DNA from: Levilactobacillus paucivorans
GTDB lineage: Bacteria; Bacillota; Bacilli; Lactobacillales; Lactobacillaceae
Length of the DNA: 33,238 nt
Direction of reading: 5' to 3'
NCBI RefSeq assembly: GCF_001437125.1
Contig: NZ_JQCA01000115.1
Coordinates: forward strand, 1 to 33,238
Below the pieces are notes generated by a model. The model was not told the origin of the DNA. It did not search any database and was given only the letters and a program-made list of their open reading frames with translations. Positions within the stretch are counted from its first letter, which is position 1, and each line of letters starts with the position of its first letter. This document shows, piece by piece, positions 23,595 through 31,503 of the stretch. Both the position numbers and the translations under genes were made by a program.

Positions 23595-24074
23595 TTATTC
23601 ACCCTTGTCAGTGGTCCCACTGTAAGTGTGAGAACTCTGGGTGGTCGTATCGTTAGCGGTATCGCCGGAAGTCCCGGTATCATCGTCCGTTGTGTCATGT
23701 GTACTTGACGAGGTCGTTGACGAAGACGTTGTTCCAGTATTACCAGTCGTCGTACCATGAGAGCTCTCTGTTTCGGACGTGTTGTCCGCCGAAGAACTCT
23801 GCGTGGTCGTCGATGAACTACTGCTACTGCTGCTTTCATCGGATGACTCGCTACTGCTAGAAGAATCCGAATCCTTCTTTTTCGAACTGTCGTCGCTTTC
23901 CTTTTTCTTGGAACTCGTTGACGAGTTCGACACAATTGAAGAGGTCTGCGAAGTCCGCGTTGCCCCTTCATTCGTCTTGGTGACCGAGTTGGTAACCACG
24001 TTTGTTGCCCCTAAAGCCAAGGCCATGGAGACCAAGGCAAATGGCGTGATAAACGGTGGTGTGCGGTATGCCAT
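23595..24074 (-). CDS. Ser/Thr-rich exported or membrane-anchored protein
   Basis: A 159-residue protein with one N-terminal hydrophobic segment (about 8-27, PFITPFALVSMALALGATNV) and a very low-complexity remainder. That remainder is mostly Ser and Thr with Lys/Asp/Glu, including SSTSSKKKESDDSSKKKDSD. There is no LPxTG motif and no lipobox, so it is a signal-anchored or secreted disordered polypeptide. Such Ser/Thr tracts are often glycosylated or act as wall spacers; here that is inference. GGGAGG precedes the ATG. The overlapping frame (23567-23971) also stays open but is Arg-rich and without a good start, so I treat this frame as the gene. Confidence 0.65.
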   Translation of the reverse strand: MAYRTPPFITPFALVSMALALGATNVVTNSVTKTNEGATRTSQTSSIVSNSSTSSKKKESDDSSKKKDSDSSSSSESSDESSSSSSSSTTTQSSSADNTSETESSHGTTTGNTGTTSSSTTSSSTHDTTDDDTGTSGDTANDTTTQSSHTYSGTTDKGE

Positions 24075-24149
24075 GTCGTCATCCTCCCTTCACAATTACT
24101 CATTACATCTATTATCCCACGTGGAACTCAAAAATCTCTCAAATTTCTC

Positions 24150-24608
24150 TTAATTTTTAGCTAAGCTCTCGGTGGTTACGCCGGCCGTCTTGCACTCGGC
24201 ACAGAGGCCATACAACTCGAAGCTGTGCCCCGTTACCTCACACCCGGGCAGTTGATCCGTGAAGAACGCCATGGGGCACATCTGAAGCTCCGTAACCTTC
24301 CCACAGTTTTGACAGATAAAGTGGTGGTGATGCGAGTGTTGGGCATCACACTGATACTTCACCCGGGCGCGTTCTTGTTCCGTGTTTTGCTCAACGATGC
24401 CGACTTCCTCAAACTCCTTCAAGTTGCGGTAGACGGTGTTATGGCTCATCCCCGGGAACTCGGTGCGCATGTACGCATCGACGGTCACCACATCCGTATA
24501 ATGGCTCTGATTAGTCAGCAAAAATTCTAGCAGCGCATGCCGTTGTTTGGTTAACTTCAACTTATTCTTTCTTAAAACAGCCACAGCGGCGTTTAATGAC
24601 TCTGCCAT
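24150..24608 (-). CDS. zur: Fur-family zinc uptake regulator, Zur-like
   Basis: A 152-residue metal-dependent repressor. The N-terminal winged helix (about 10-85) has the recognition region GMSHNTVYRNLKEFEEVGIVE. The C-terminal domain has HSHHHHFICQNCGK (91-104) and ELYGLCAEC, that is two CxxC pairs (99/102 and 136/139) for structural zinc. The segments HHHHFIC, ELQMCPM and EVTGHSFELYGLCAEC closely follow Bacillus Zur as I remember it, more than PerR or Fur. The start at 24608 follows AAGGAGG; the TTG 21 bp upstream overlaps that site. No Zur box or zinc transporter gene is seen nearby, so targets must lie elsewhere. Confidence 0.8.
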   Translation of the reverse strand: MAESLNAAVAVLRKNKLKLTKQRHALLEFLLTNQSHYTDVVTVDAYMRTEFPGMSHNTVYRNLKEFEEVGIVEQNTEQERARVKYQCDAQHSHHHHFICQNCGKVTELQMCPMAFFTDQLPGCEVTGHSFELYGLCAECKTAGVTTESLAKN

Positions 24609-24688
24609 GAGGGGCGGCCTCCTTCTCAAATTTAGTCCGAATTCCTTGCCAGTGTCGCATATATCAGGGATAAACTCAACCGAATCGC

Positions 24689-25249
24689 TTAGTCCGCGTG
24701 AAGGGTTCGCATCAGGTTCGCCAACTTAACCTTGGTTTGTGACCAGTTGTCATTGTTGATCTGAATAGCCCGCCCTTGTAAGGCTAGTGGCATCGTCAGA
24801 TCGCGCTGATACTCGGCACTGGCGAAGCGTTGTTTGACCATCAGCCGGTCATCCCCACGACGCGTCACCCGGTGCATCAGTGACTCGGGATCACTTACCG
24901 TTAAGAACAAGACAACCGCCTCGTCACCTAGCTGCTCCTGATAAGTCACCGCACCCTTGGAATCAAGCACAATGGCCACGAATTGCGCACGATTAAAGCC
25001 ATCAGCCAGACCCTCACGAGACGATCCATACTGGTAGCCCGCGTAACGAACCGATTCCAAATAATGGTTCTGTTCAAAACTCTCGGCCGTCTCGAAATAG
25101 TAATCCCGGCCGTCAACTTCTCCTGGACGCGGTGGCCGCGTCGTATGCGTAATTACTTTAGTAACTGGATAGTGTTCAACGAGGTAGTCTTGGACCGTGG
25201 TCTTCCCAGTTCCCGTCGCCCCAGTAATGACCAACACCTTATTTGCCAT
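24689..25249 (-). CDS. Guanylate kinase-like P-loop protein
   Basis: A 186-residue nucleotide kinase of the guanylate kinase fold. The P-loop is GATGTGKT (10-17). The GMP-binding region HTTRPPRPGEVDGRDYYF (35-52) keeps the TTRxPRxGEVxGxDY pattern. YAGYQYGSSREGL matches the base-binding loop, and RVTRRGDD resembles the lid arginines. With these residues kept, GMP or a related nucleotide is the likely acceptor. It is somewhat shorter than housekeeping Gmk and is not next to rpoZ, so it is probably a paralogue. Its start overlaps the end of the Nudix gene by 11 bp, indicating translational coupling. Confidence 0.78.
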   Translation of the reverse strand: MANKVLVITGATGTGKTTVQDYLVEHYPVTKVITHTTRPPRPGEVDGRDYYFETAESFEQNHYLESVRYAGYQYGSSREGLADGFNRAQFVAIVLDSKGAVTYQEQLGDEAVVLFLTVSDPESLMHRVTRRGDDRLMVKQRFASAEYQRDLTMPLALQGRAIQINNDNWSQTKVKLANLMRTLHAD

Positions 25250-25664
25250 GTGTCGACCCCACTAGGTAGTCATTGGCCTGATCCAATAATCCCTTGAGAT
25301 TATCAAACGTCAGCCGTTCACGCGCCTCGTTGTATGGTAACCAAGCTGTATCACTGATTTCAATTTTTTGCCGGTCAATCACCACATCCGTTGGCACCTC
25401 CGCAGTAAACAGTACCACGTGTTTGTGGTGCCCATTGGCCATATCGTAATCGAGGTCAGCATGGAATTCAGTGGCCACTTTAACTTCTAATGCTGTCTCC
25501 TCACGAATCTCCCGTTGGGCCGTGGCGACATCGGTCTCCTGACCCTCGACGTGGCCTTTAGGGAACCCCCAGAAATCACTGGTGGCACTCTTTAACAATA
25601 AATAATAGGGCACACCAGCACGGCGCTGGTAAACCACAGCGCCACTTGCGCGTTCAGTAATCAT
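25239..25664 (-). CDS. Nudix hydrolase, bis(5'-nucleosyl)-tetraphosphatase type
   Basis: A 141-residue Nudix enzyme. The Nudix box runs from Gly37 to Leu59 (GHVEG...REIREETAL) and keeps the metal-binding glutamates. The short N-terminal block SGAVVYQRRAGVPYYLLLKSATSDFWGFPKGHVE is typical of asymmetric Ap4A hydrolases, which split diadenosine tetraphosphate to ATP and AMP. Other dinucleotide or NTP substrates remain possible. It is the first gene of a pair with the guanylate kinase-like gene, preceded by a GAGGAACG-type site. Confidence 0.85.
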   Translation of the reverse strand: MITERASGAVVYQRRAGVPYYLLLKSATSDFWGFPKGHVEGQETDVATAQREIREETALEVKVATEFHADLDYDMANGHHKHVVLFTAEVPTDVVIDRQKIEISDTAWLPYNEARERLTFDNLKGLLDQANDYLVGSTHGK

Positions 25665-25768
25665 GACTAGCGTTCCTCCTCGTTATTAGTTCTGTTCTAT
25701 TTTAGCCCGAAAGCCCCCCGAACGGAAAGGTTTTCCTCTGCATTTTTGAAAACAACCGTCAACTCTCA

Positions 25769-25798
25769 TTGACTTTTAATTTAAGTCTAGGGTACACT
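25769..25798 (+). promoter_or_regulatory. Promoter of the permease-pepX unit
   Basis: TTGACT (25769-25774) and TACACT (25793-25798) are 18 nt apart, 36 bp before the permease start. The spacer holds a 5-bp inverted repeat (GACTT/AAGTC). Confidence 0.6.
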
Positions 25799-25833
25799 AT
25801 CCGAGATATCACCATTAATTAAGGAGGCTTCTT

Positions 25834-27228
25834 ATGGCTATTTCGCGAATTTTCCGCCGCGAACGCTTAGATAATTATTTAGAAAGTGACCAACACTTTG
25901 CCAAGACGATGTCGGCAAAGGACTTGATGTCACTGGGTATTGGGGCGGTGATTGGGACCGGGATCTTCATTCTCCCCGGCACCATCGCGGCCCAATACAG
26001 CGGACCGGGAATCGTGTTGTCTTTTCTCCTCGCCGCGATCGTCTGTTCCACTGCGGCGATGTGCTACGCCGAATTTGCCTCCGTCTTACCAGTCGCCGGG
26101 TCCGCCTATTCCTACGGGAACTTGGTCTTCGGCGAAATCATCGGGTGGGTCCTGGGTTGGGCCCTCATTCTGGAATATGTGCTCGCCGTGGCGGCGGTCG
26201 CCAACTCCTTCGGGGCGTATTTCAACTCACTCCTGAAGGGTTTCAACCTTGCCTTGCCAACGGCAGTGACTGGCCCCTATGACCCGGCTCACGGCACCTA
26301 CGGCAATATCATTGCCATTCTCGTGGTCATCCTGATTAGCTGGCTACTCAGCCGGGGCATGCGCGAATCGATGCGGATTAACAACGTCATCGTTATCGTT
26401 AAAATTGCCATTATTATTCTTTTCGTCCTGGTGGGGATCTTCTACGTCAAGCCGGCTAATTGGCACCCCTTCGCTCCCTTTGGCACCAAAGGAATTCTCC
26501 GGGGCGCCTCGACCGTCTTCTTTGCCTATCTCGGTTTTGATGTCGTTTCGGCCTCAGCTGCCGAGGTTAAGAATCCTAAGAAGAACATGCCAATTGGGAT
26601 CATCGGGACCCTCGTCGTGGCCTCCGTGCTCTACATGCTGGTCGCCGTGGTTCTCACGGGGATGGTGCACTACACCCGGCTCAACGTGGCCGACCCCGTT
26701 GCCTTTGCCCTGACCTTGGTTCACCAGGATTGGACGTCTGGGATTATCTCACTAGGGGCCCTCGCGGGAATGTTTACCATGATGGTCACCATGATTTATA
26801 GTTCATCGCGGCTGATCTACTCGATCGGTCGTGACGGCCTGTTACCCAAGTTTCTCGGTAAGATCGACGATGAAACGGGAACGCCGCGCAACAGTCTTGC
26901 CGTGATTACCGTGGTCATTGCCCTGCTCGGAGGCTTCGTGCCCCTGGCTCAGCTGACCAACTTGGTTAACATCGGCACGCTGGTGGCCTTCCTCTTCGTT
27001 TCCTTCGGGATTCTGCGGCTCCGTCGTCTCAAAGGACTACCTCAGAACTCCGGGTTCAAGGTGCCCCTCTACCCCGTCTTACCCATTATCTCGGGGCTCC
27101 TGTGCTTCGGCATGATGCTGCAATTACCTGCCGAGACCTGGATTGCATCATCCATTTGGTTTGCGCTTGGCCTGGTGATTTACTTCAGCTATGGGTTACA
27201 TCACAGCCGCTTAAATGATCAGGATTAA
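25834..27228 (+). CDS. APC-superfamily amino acid permease (YhdG/YfnA-like)
   Basis: A 464-residue integral membrane transporter, expected to have about 12 transmembrane helices. The APC hallmark GIGAVIGTGIFILPG lies near residues 36-50 in helix 1. FAYLGFDVVSASAAEVKNPKKNMPIGI marks the helix 6 region and following loop, characteristic of cationic and related amino acid transporters. The ligand cannot be decided from sequence. AAGGAGG lies 6 nt before the ATG. PepX follows after 39 bp with no terminator, so the permease probably moves amino acids linked to peptide breakdown. Confidence 0.9.
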   Translation: MAISRIFRRERLDNYLESDQHFAKTMSAKDLMSLGIGAVIGTGIFILPGTIAAQYSGPGIVLSFLLAAIVCSTAAMCYAEFASVLPVAGSAYSYGNLVFGEIIGWVLGWALILEYVLAVAAVANSFGAYFNSLLKGFNLALPTAVTGPYDPAHGTYGNIIAILVVILISWLLSRGMRESMRINNVIVIVKIAIIILFVLVGIFYVKPANWHPFAPFGTKGILRGASTVFFAYLGFDVVSASAAEVKNPKKNMPIGIIGTLVVASVLYMLVAVVLTGMVHYTRLNVADPVAFALTLVHQDWTSGIISLGALAGMFTMMVTMIYSSSRLIYSIGRDGLLPKFLGKIDDETGTPRNSLAVITVVIALLGGFVPLAQLTNLVNIGTLVAFLFVSFGILRLRRLKGLPQNSGFKVPLYPVLPIISGLLCFGMMLQLPAETWIASSIWFALGLVIYFSYGLHHSRLNDQD

Positions 27229-27267
27229 AATTAGTTAGTCAGACTTTAGAAAAGGTAGGCGATCGTT

Positions 27268-29706
27268 TTGCGTAATCAACAGTTTGCTATTCGACCGACG
27301 CAGCCGGCAGATGCCCTGCGCGAGCTCGAAGAGATTCACTTTTTAACGACGGACAATCAGGATTTAACCAGTCCTACCGCCCTGCTCCTAAACTTCTATG
27401 ACTTAAGTTGGCCTGAGTATCAGGATTCAGCCAGTGTCACCGCCCAGTTAGCCAATCTCATGGCCACTCCTGACGAAGACGGTTGGACGTACCTGACCAC
27501 CCATGACACGTTATCAGTCGCGGTCTTCTACAACTTGGCGCTTCAACGTTTAGGCTTCAGTCCTGAGCTGGACTTTCAGCTGACTGATCCCTTGGCTGCG
27601 ATGGCTAAGATCCAATTGCCCGTCAGTGAACACGCCACCGATGACTTTACCGTGGCCGAATTAAAACAAGCTTGGTATCTGTTATTGACCACCCATACTA
27701 AGAATGGTCAAAGCTTCCTGGATCACCTCACAACGCACGGCTACTTTGCCCCCTTCGTGACCGATCCTAGCGTGCCTAAGCCGTTAATCTTTAACGGTAA
27801 GGCGCAGGCCGTCTTCGATACGACCCACCTTATCCGCGAAGTCGTCTACGTCGAAAGTCCTCAAGACACCGACCACGACGGCCACCGTGACCTGTTGAAG
27901 GCTGAGATTATTCGTCCAGTCGAGACCGCCACGGGCCTCAAGGTTCCCGTCCTCTATACCGCTAGTCCTTACAATCAAGGCACTAACGACGAGGCTGGCG
28001 AAGCCTTGACGCACAACGTCAACGTTCCACTACAACCCAAGCAACCGCAACAGGTCACCTTGGCTGATTTGGCCACTCCAGCAACGGATAATGTTCCGGA
28101 CCCCCGTCCAGTCACGACCAGCACCCACGTCGCCGCTGAAACCTTTGCGCGGGAACAGTCATACACCTTAAATGACTACTTCTTAGCCCGGGGATTTGCC
28201 GTGGTCTACGCCGCTGGCATTGGGACCAAGGATTCCGATGGGGTGCGTACGACTGGTGACCCCGAGGAAACAACCTCGACCATTGCCATCATCGAATGGC
28301 TAGCCGGCAACCGCACCGCCTTCACCACCCGCGCCGCGACCGAAGCCATCCCTGCTTGGTGGAGCAACCACCAAGTTGCCATGACCGGTCGTTCCTACCT
28401 GGGAACCTTGGCCACCGCCGCCGCAACTAGTGGGGTCACGGGGCTCAAGACCATCATCAGTGAAGCTGCTATTTCCAACTGGTATGACTACTACCGTGAC
28501 GGAGGCTTGGTCATCGCTCCTGGTGGTTTCCCTGGCGAAGACGCCGATGTTCTGGCCGAAGAAACCTTTAGCCGTGAACTCTTGCCCGGTGACTATCACC
28601 GCATTCAAGCCAAATGGCAGGCTGATCTGGCGGGTATCACCCACGACCAAGACCGTACCACTGGTAACTACAACAGCTTCTGGGACGCCCGGAACTACCT
28701 CAAACACACGCAGAACATCAAGGCCGACCTGCTCCTTGTTCACGGTCTCAATGACTGGAACGTCAAGCCTCGTAACGTCAACAACCTATGGAACGCAGTA
28801 CGTGATCTCCCCGTCACCAAGAAACTTATTCTGCATCAAGGACAACACATCTATATCAATGCCTTTCGTTCCATCGACTATACCGACATCGTCAATCTCT
28901 GGTTGACCCACGAGCTCCTGGGTGTCGATAACCAAGCGGACACCCTCCTGCCAAATGTCATCATTCAGGACAATGTCGAACCCGAAACTTGGCACGCCGC
29001 TGCGGACTGGGATAATCCTGCCAACAACGAACGGGTCTTCAACCTCCAGCATGATGAACTGGTCGACGCCGGCACACAGGACCCGCAGCCCTACGCCACG
29101 AGTTTCAACGACCAGCTTCCGGTTGCTCAATACCAACGCTACACCAAGGACGTCAACGCTTGGCAGAAGGATTTACTCGGTGACAAGCACAACGACCTCT
29201 TTGGTCACCGACTCATCTTCAAGTCAGCGGTCCTTACCGATGACTTGATCTTAGATGGAAAGCCAACCGTGACCTTACAGGTGGCAGTTAACCAACCTGT
29301 CGGTATGCTGAGTTTCCAAGTCGTGGACTATGGTGAAGCGGCCCGCTTAGGCGTCAGCCCAACCATTCTCGCCCGCAAGGCACTCGATGAGGGCTACCGT
29401 TGGCGTGAAGATGACCTGCGTGAGTTTAAACTGGCCGCACCGACGCCTTGGAAGATGATTACCAAGGGCCATCGTAACTTGCAGAACCGCACCAACGCCT
29501 ACCAAGTTGATGAGCTCAAGCCGAACCAGTTCTATGATCTCACCGTCACCCTGCAACCCACTCACTACAAGTTAGTTGCGGGTCACCAACTCGGTCTCGT
29601 CGTCTATGCCACTGACTTTGGCATGACGGTACGTGGCAATCAAGATTTGCAATATTCCATCCAGTTGGCTCAGGCCAATTTGGCCATTCCAATCGTCACG
29701 GACTAA
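27268..29706 (+). CDS. pepX: Xaa-Pro dipeptidyl-peptidase PepX
   Basis: An 812-residue cytoplasmic serine peptidase (family S15) that removes X-Pro dipeptides from the N-terminus of peptides, central to use of proline-rich casein fragments. The nucleophile is Ser376 in MTGRSYLGT. The probable acid is Asp496 in VHGLNDWN, and the histidine is His527 in HQGQHIYIN. The Ser-Asp spacing of 120 equals that of Lactococcus PepX. An N-terminal helical domain and a C-terminal beta-sandwich (about 600-812) frame the catalytic domain. The start is TTG, with AGGTAGG 8 nt upstream and no suitable ATG. pepI follows after 82 bp. Confidence 0.95.
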   Translation: MRNQQFAIRPTQPADALRELEEIHFLTTDNQDLTSPTALLLNFYDLSWPEYQDSASVTAQLANLMATPDEDGWTYLTTHDTLSVAVFYNLALQRLGFSPELDFQLTDPLAAMAKIQLPVSEHATDDFTVAELKQAWYLLLTTHTKNGQSFLDHLTTHGYFAPFVTDPSVPKPLIFNGKAQAVFDTTHLIREVVYVESPQDTDHDGHRDLLKAEIIRPVETATGLKVPVLYTASPYNQGTNDEAGEALTHNVNVPLQPKQPQQVTLADLATPATDNVPDPRPVTTSTHVAAETFAREQSYTLNDYFLARGFAVVYAAGIGTKDSDGVRTTGDPEETTSTIAIIEWLAGNRTAFTTRAATEAIPAWWSNHQVAMTGRSYLGTLATAAATSGVTGLKTIISEAAISNWYDYYRDGGLVIAPGGFPGEDADVLAEETFSRELLPGDYHRIQAKWQADLAGITHDQDRTTGNYNSFWDARNYLKHTQNIKADLLLVHGLNDWNVKPRNVNNLWNAVRDLPVTKKLILHQGQHIYINAFRSIDYTDIVNLWLTHELLGVDNQADTLLPNVIIQDNVEPETWHAAADWDNPANNERVFNLQHDELVDAGTQDPQPYATSFNDQLPVAQYQRYTKDVNAWQKDLLGDKHNDLFGHRLIFKSAVLTDDLILDGKPTVTLQVAVNQPVGMLSFQVVDYGEAARLGVSPTILARKALDEGYRWREDDLREFKLAAPTPWKMITKGHRNLQNRTNAYQVDELKPNQFYDLTVTLQPTHYKLVAGHQLGLVVYATDFGMTVRGNQDLQYSIQLAQANLAIPIVTD

Positions 29707-29788
29707 CTTGAATTTACAGGTCACGGTTTCGTAACTAAGATAACAGTGATAAAATAATAATAACTTTATTAGAAACGGGGGCTTTCCC

Positions 29789-30700
29789 ATGAAACAAGGA
29801 ACCACGATTATCACGCTAGACAACGGCTACCACCTCTGGACCAACACCCAAGGCACTGGTGATATTCACCTGCTCGCCTTACACGGTGGCCCCGGTGGCA
29901 ACCACGAATACTGGGAAGACACCGCGAAACAATTAGCGAACCAAAGACTCAACGTCCAGGTTCACATGTACGACCAGCTTGGGTCCTGGTACTCAGACCA
30001 ACCCGACTATAGCGACCCAGAGATCGCTAAAAAGTACCTGACTTACGACTACTTCTTGGATGAAGTCGAAGAAGTTCGTCAAAAATTAGGTATCGACAAA
30101 TTTTATTTGATTGGCCAATCATGGGGTGGCGCATTAGTTCAAATGTATGCTGCCAAGTATGGTCAACACTTAAAGGGTGCCATCATTTCATCCATGGTTG
30201 ATAACATCGACGAATACGTTGAAAGCATCAACCATATCCGTGAAACGGTCCTTTCCGCCGACCAAGTGGCTTACATGCAACAAGTCGAAGCCAAAGGGAA
30301 CTACGACGACGCCAAATACCAGAGTTATGTGGGCATCTTAAACGATGGCTACGTTGACCGGAAAAAGCCAGCCGCTATCTCTCACTTGATCGACACCACG
30401 GCAACTGCCGTTTACGGCGCCTTCCAAGGAGACAACGAATTCGTCATCAAGGGTAAGCTCAAAGAATGGAACTTCCGCGAACACCTGAAGGAAATCCAAG
30501 TGCCAACGCTCTTGACCTTCGGTGAACACGAAACCATGCCAATTGCCACCGGTAAAAAAATGGCTGAATTGATTCCGCACTCTCGCTTCGTGACGACGCC
30601 TGAGGGTGGTCACCACCACATGATCGACAATGCCCCGGTCTACTATGACCATTTGGCAACGTTTATCCGCGACGTGGAATCTGACAACTTTAACGCTTAA
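29789..30700 (+). CDS. pepI: Proline iminopeptidase PepI
   Basis: A 303-residue alpha/beta hydrolase (family S33) that releases N-terminal proline from di- and tripeptides. The oxyanion-hole motif HGGPGG is at 32-37, the nucleophile elbow GQSWGG has Ser111, and the family motif DQLGSWYSDQP is present. A catalytic His is probable in GGHHHMI near the C-terminus. It complements PepX: the dipeptidase step leaves X-Pro, while PepI frees N-terminal proline. A GGGGG site precedes the ATG. TAAAAT with a weak -35 upstream suggests it may also have its own promoter. Confidence 0.93.
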   Translation: MKQGTTIITLDNGYHLWTNTQGTGDIHLLALHGGPGGNHEYWEDTAKQLANQRLNVQVHMYDQLGSWYSDQPDYSDPEIAKKYLTYDYFLDEVEEVRQKLGIDKFYLIGQSWGGALVQMYAAKYGQHLKGAIISSMVDNIDEYVESINHIRETVLSADQVAYMQQVEAKGNYDDAKYQSYVGILNDGYVDRKKPAAISHLIDTTATAVYGAFQGDNEFVIKGKLKEWNFREHLKEIQVPTLLTFGEHETMPIATGKKMAELIPHSRFVTTPEGGHHHMIDNAPVYYDHLATFIRDVESDNFNA

Positions 30701-30712
30701 TCATAATCATCG

Positions 30713-30754
30713 AAAATCCTCATCACTAGTAAAATTAGTGATGGGGATTTTTTT
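30713..30754 (+). terminator. Intrinsic terminator of pepI
   Basis: AAAATCCtCATCACTA pairs with TAGTGATGgGGATTTT around a 6-nt loop, then a run of T. Confidence 0.9.
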
Positions 30755-30758
30755 CGTC

Positions 30759-30810
30759 AAAAAAAACAGTCTGACAACCACCCACTAAGGCTTGTTGTCG
30801 GACTGCTTTA
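30759..30810 (-). terminator. Intrinsic terminator of the L,D-transpeptidase gene
   Basis: Leftward, CAGTCCGACAAC (30794-30805) pairs with GTTGTCAGACTG (30767-30778) with one mismatch, followed by a long T run. It lies back to back with the pepI terminator. Confidence 0.8.
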
Positions 30811-30819
30811 TAAATGAAG

Positions 30820-31404
30820 CTAGTGAATCACAACCTTCATCCCATAAGGCACGTTGTTGTAGACCCACTTGGCATCGGCCACGGACAACCGCACACAACC
30901 GTGTGAGGCCGCCGTCTTACCGAGCTGTTTTGCTTCGCTTTCAATGTAATTCCCGTCCTTGTCGGTTGGCACGCTATGGAAGAGATAAATCCCGTGGTCC
31001 TTCCAAGAGACCCAGTACTTGGCCCCTTCGCCAGAATTTTGGTTGTAGAAGAACTTGCCCCGCTCGGCCTGAATGTAATACGTGCCGTGCGGCGTGGCAT
31101 TGTCTTTCCCGGTCCCCGTCGAGCAGTACATGGTGTAGAGCACCTTGTTACCACTCCGGACGTAGACCCGCTGCTTACTGGTATTCACATCCAGCCAAGC
31201 ATTGGGATAGGATTTCAGGTTAGGATAAGCCTTATCTTCCGAAGGTTCCCGCCAATTGATTTGCTTAGTCGGCGTAAACTTTTTCCGAATCGTCTGAGCC
31301 ACCGGCGTCCGATTAGCGGAAGTCCGTTGAATCACGCGATTAATTCCAAATCCCGCCACGAGGACCAATACGACAATGACGAGTAACTGTCTAAATCGTC
31401 TCAT
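30820..31404 (-). CDS. L,D-transpeptidase (YkuD domain)
   Basis: A 194-residue enzyme anchored by one N-terminal helix (about 5-22, LLVIVVLVLVAGFGINRV), with its catalytic domain outside the membrane. The YkuD motif is complete: His143 in IYLFHSVP and the nucleophile in AASHGCVRLS (Ser167, His168, Cys170). Such enzymes make 3-3 peptidoglycan cross-links or attach proteins to tetrapeptide stems. Lactobacilli mainly use D-Asp-bridged 4-3 links, so the substrate in this organism is uncertain. An AAAGGACGG site precedes the ATG. It is a single-gene unit. Confidence 0.9.
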   Translation of the reverse strand: MRRFRQLLVIVVLVLVAGFGINRVIQRTSANRTPVAQTIRKKFTPTKQINWREPSEDKAYPNLKSYPNAWLDVNTSKQRVYVRSGNKVLYTMYCSTGTGKDNATPHGTYYIQAERGKFFYNQNSGEGAKYWVSWKDHGIYLFHSVPTDKDGNYIESEAKQLGKTAASHGCVRLSVADAKWVYNNVPYGMKVVIH

Positions 31405-31503
31405 GTTCTTCCGTCCTTTTCAGTAAAATTCATGCTAGCTTCACTGTAACGGATTTTGCGTCAAAAGGGAACGGCCTTAACCGAATTATAATCTTACCGT
31501 AAC

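Noticed and set aside
23567-23971. A 134-codon open frame overlapping the Ser-rich gene
   Set aside because: It is Arg/Pro-rich low complexity, as expected when a Ser/Thr repeat is read in another frame. It has no ribosome binding site and runs into the next gene's start.
28300-29136. Several long open frames opposite or within pepX
   Set aside because: PepX has full-length family motifs across this region. The other frames show only compositionally biased sequence.
30792-31386. Rightward open frames over the L,D-transpeptidase gene
   Set aside because: The leftward frame holds a complete YkuD catalytic motif and a ribosome binding site; the rightward ones have neither.
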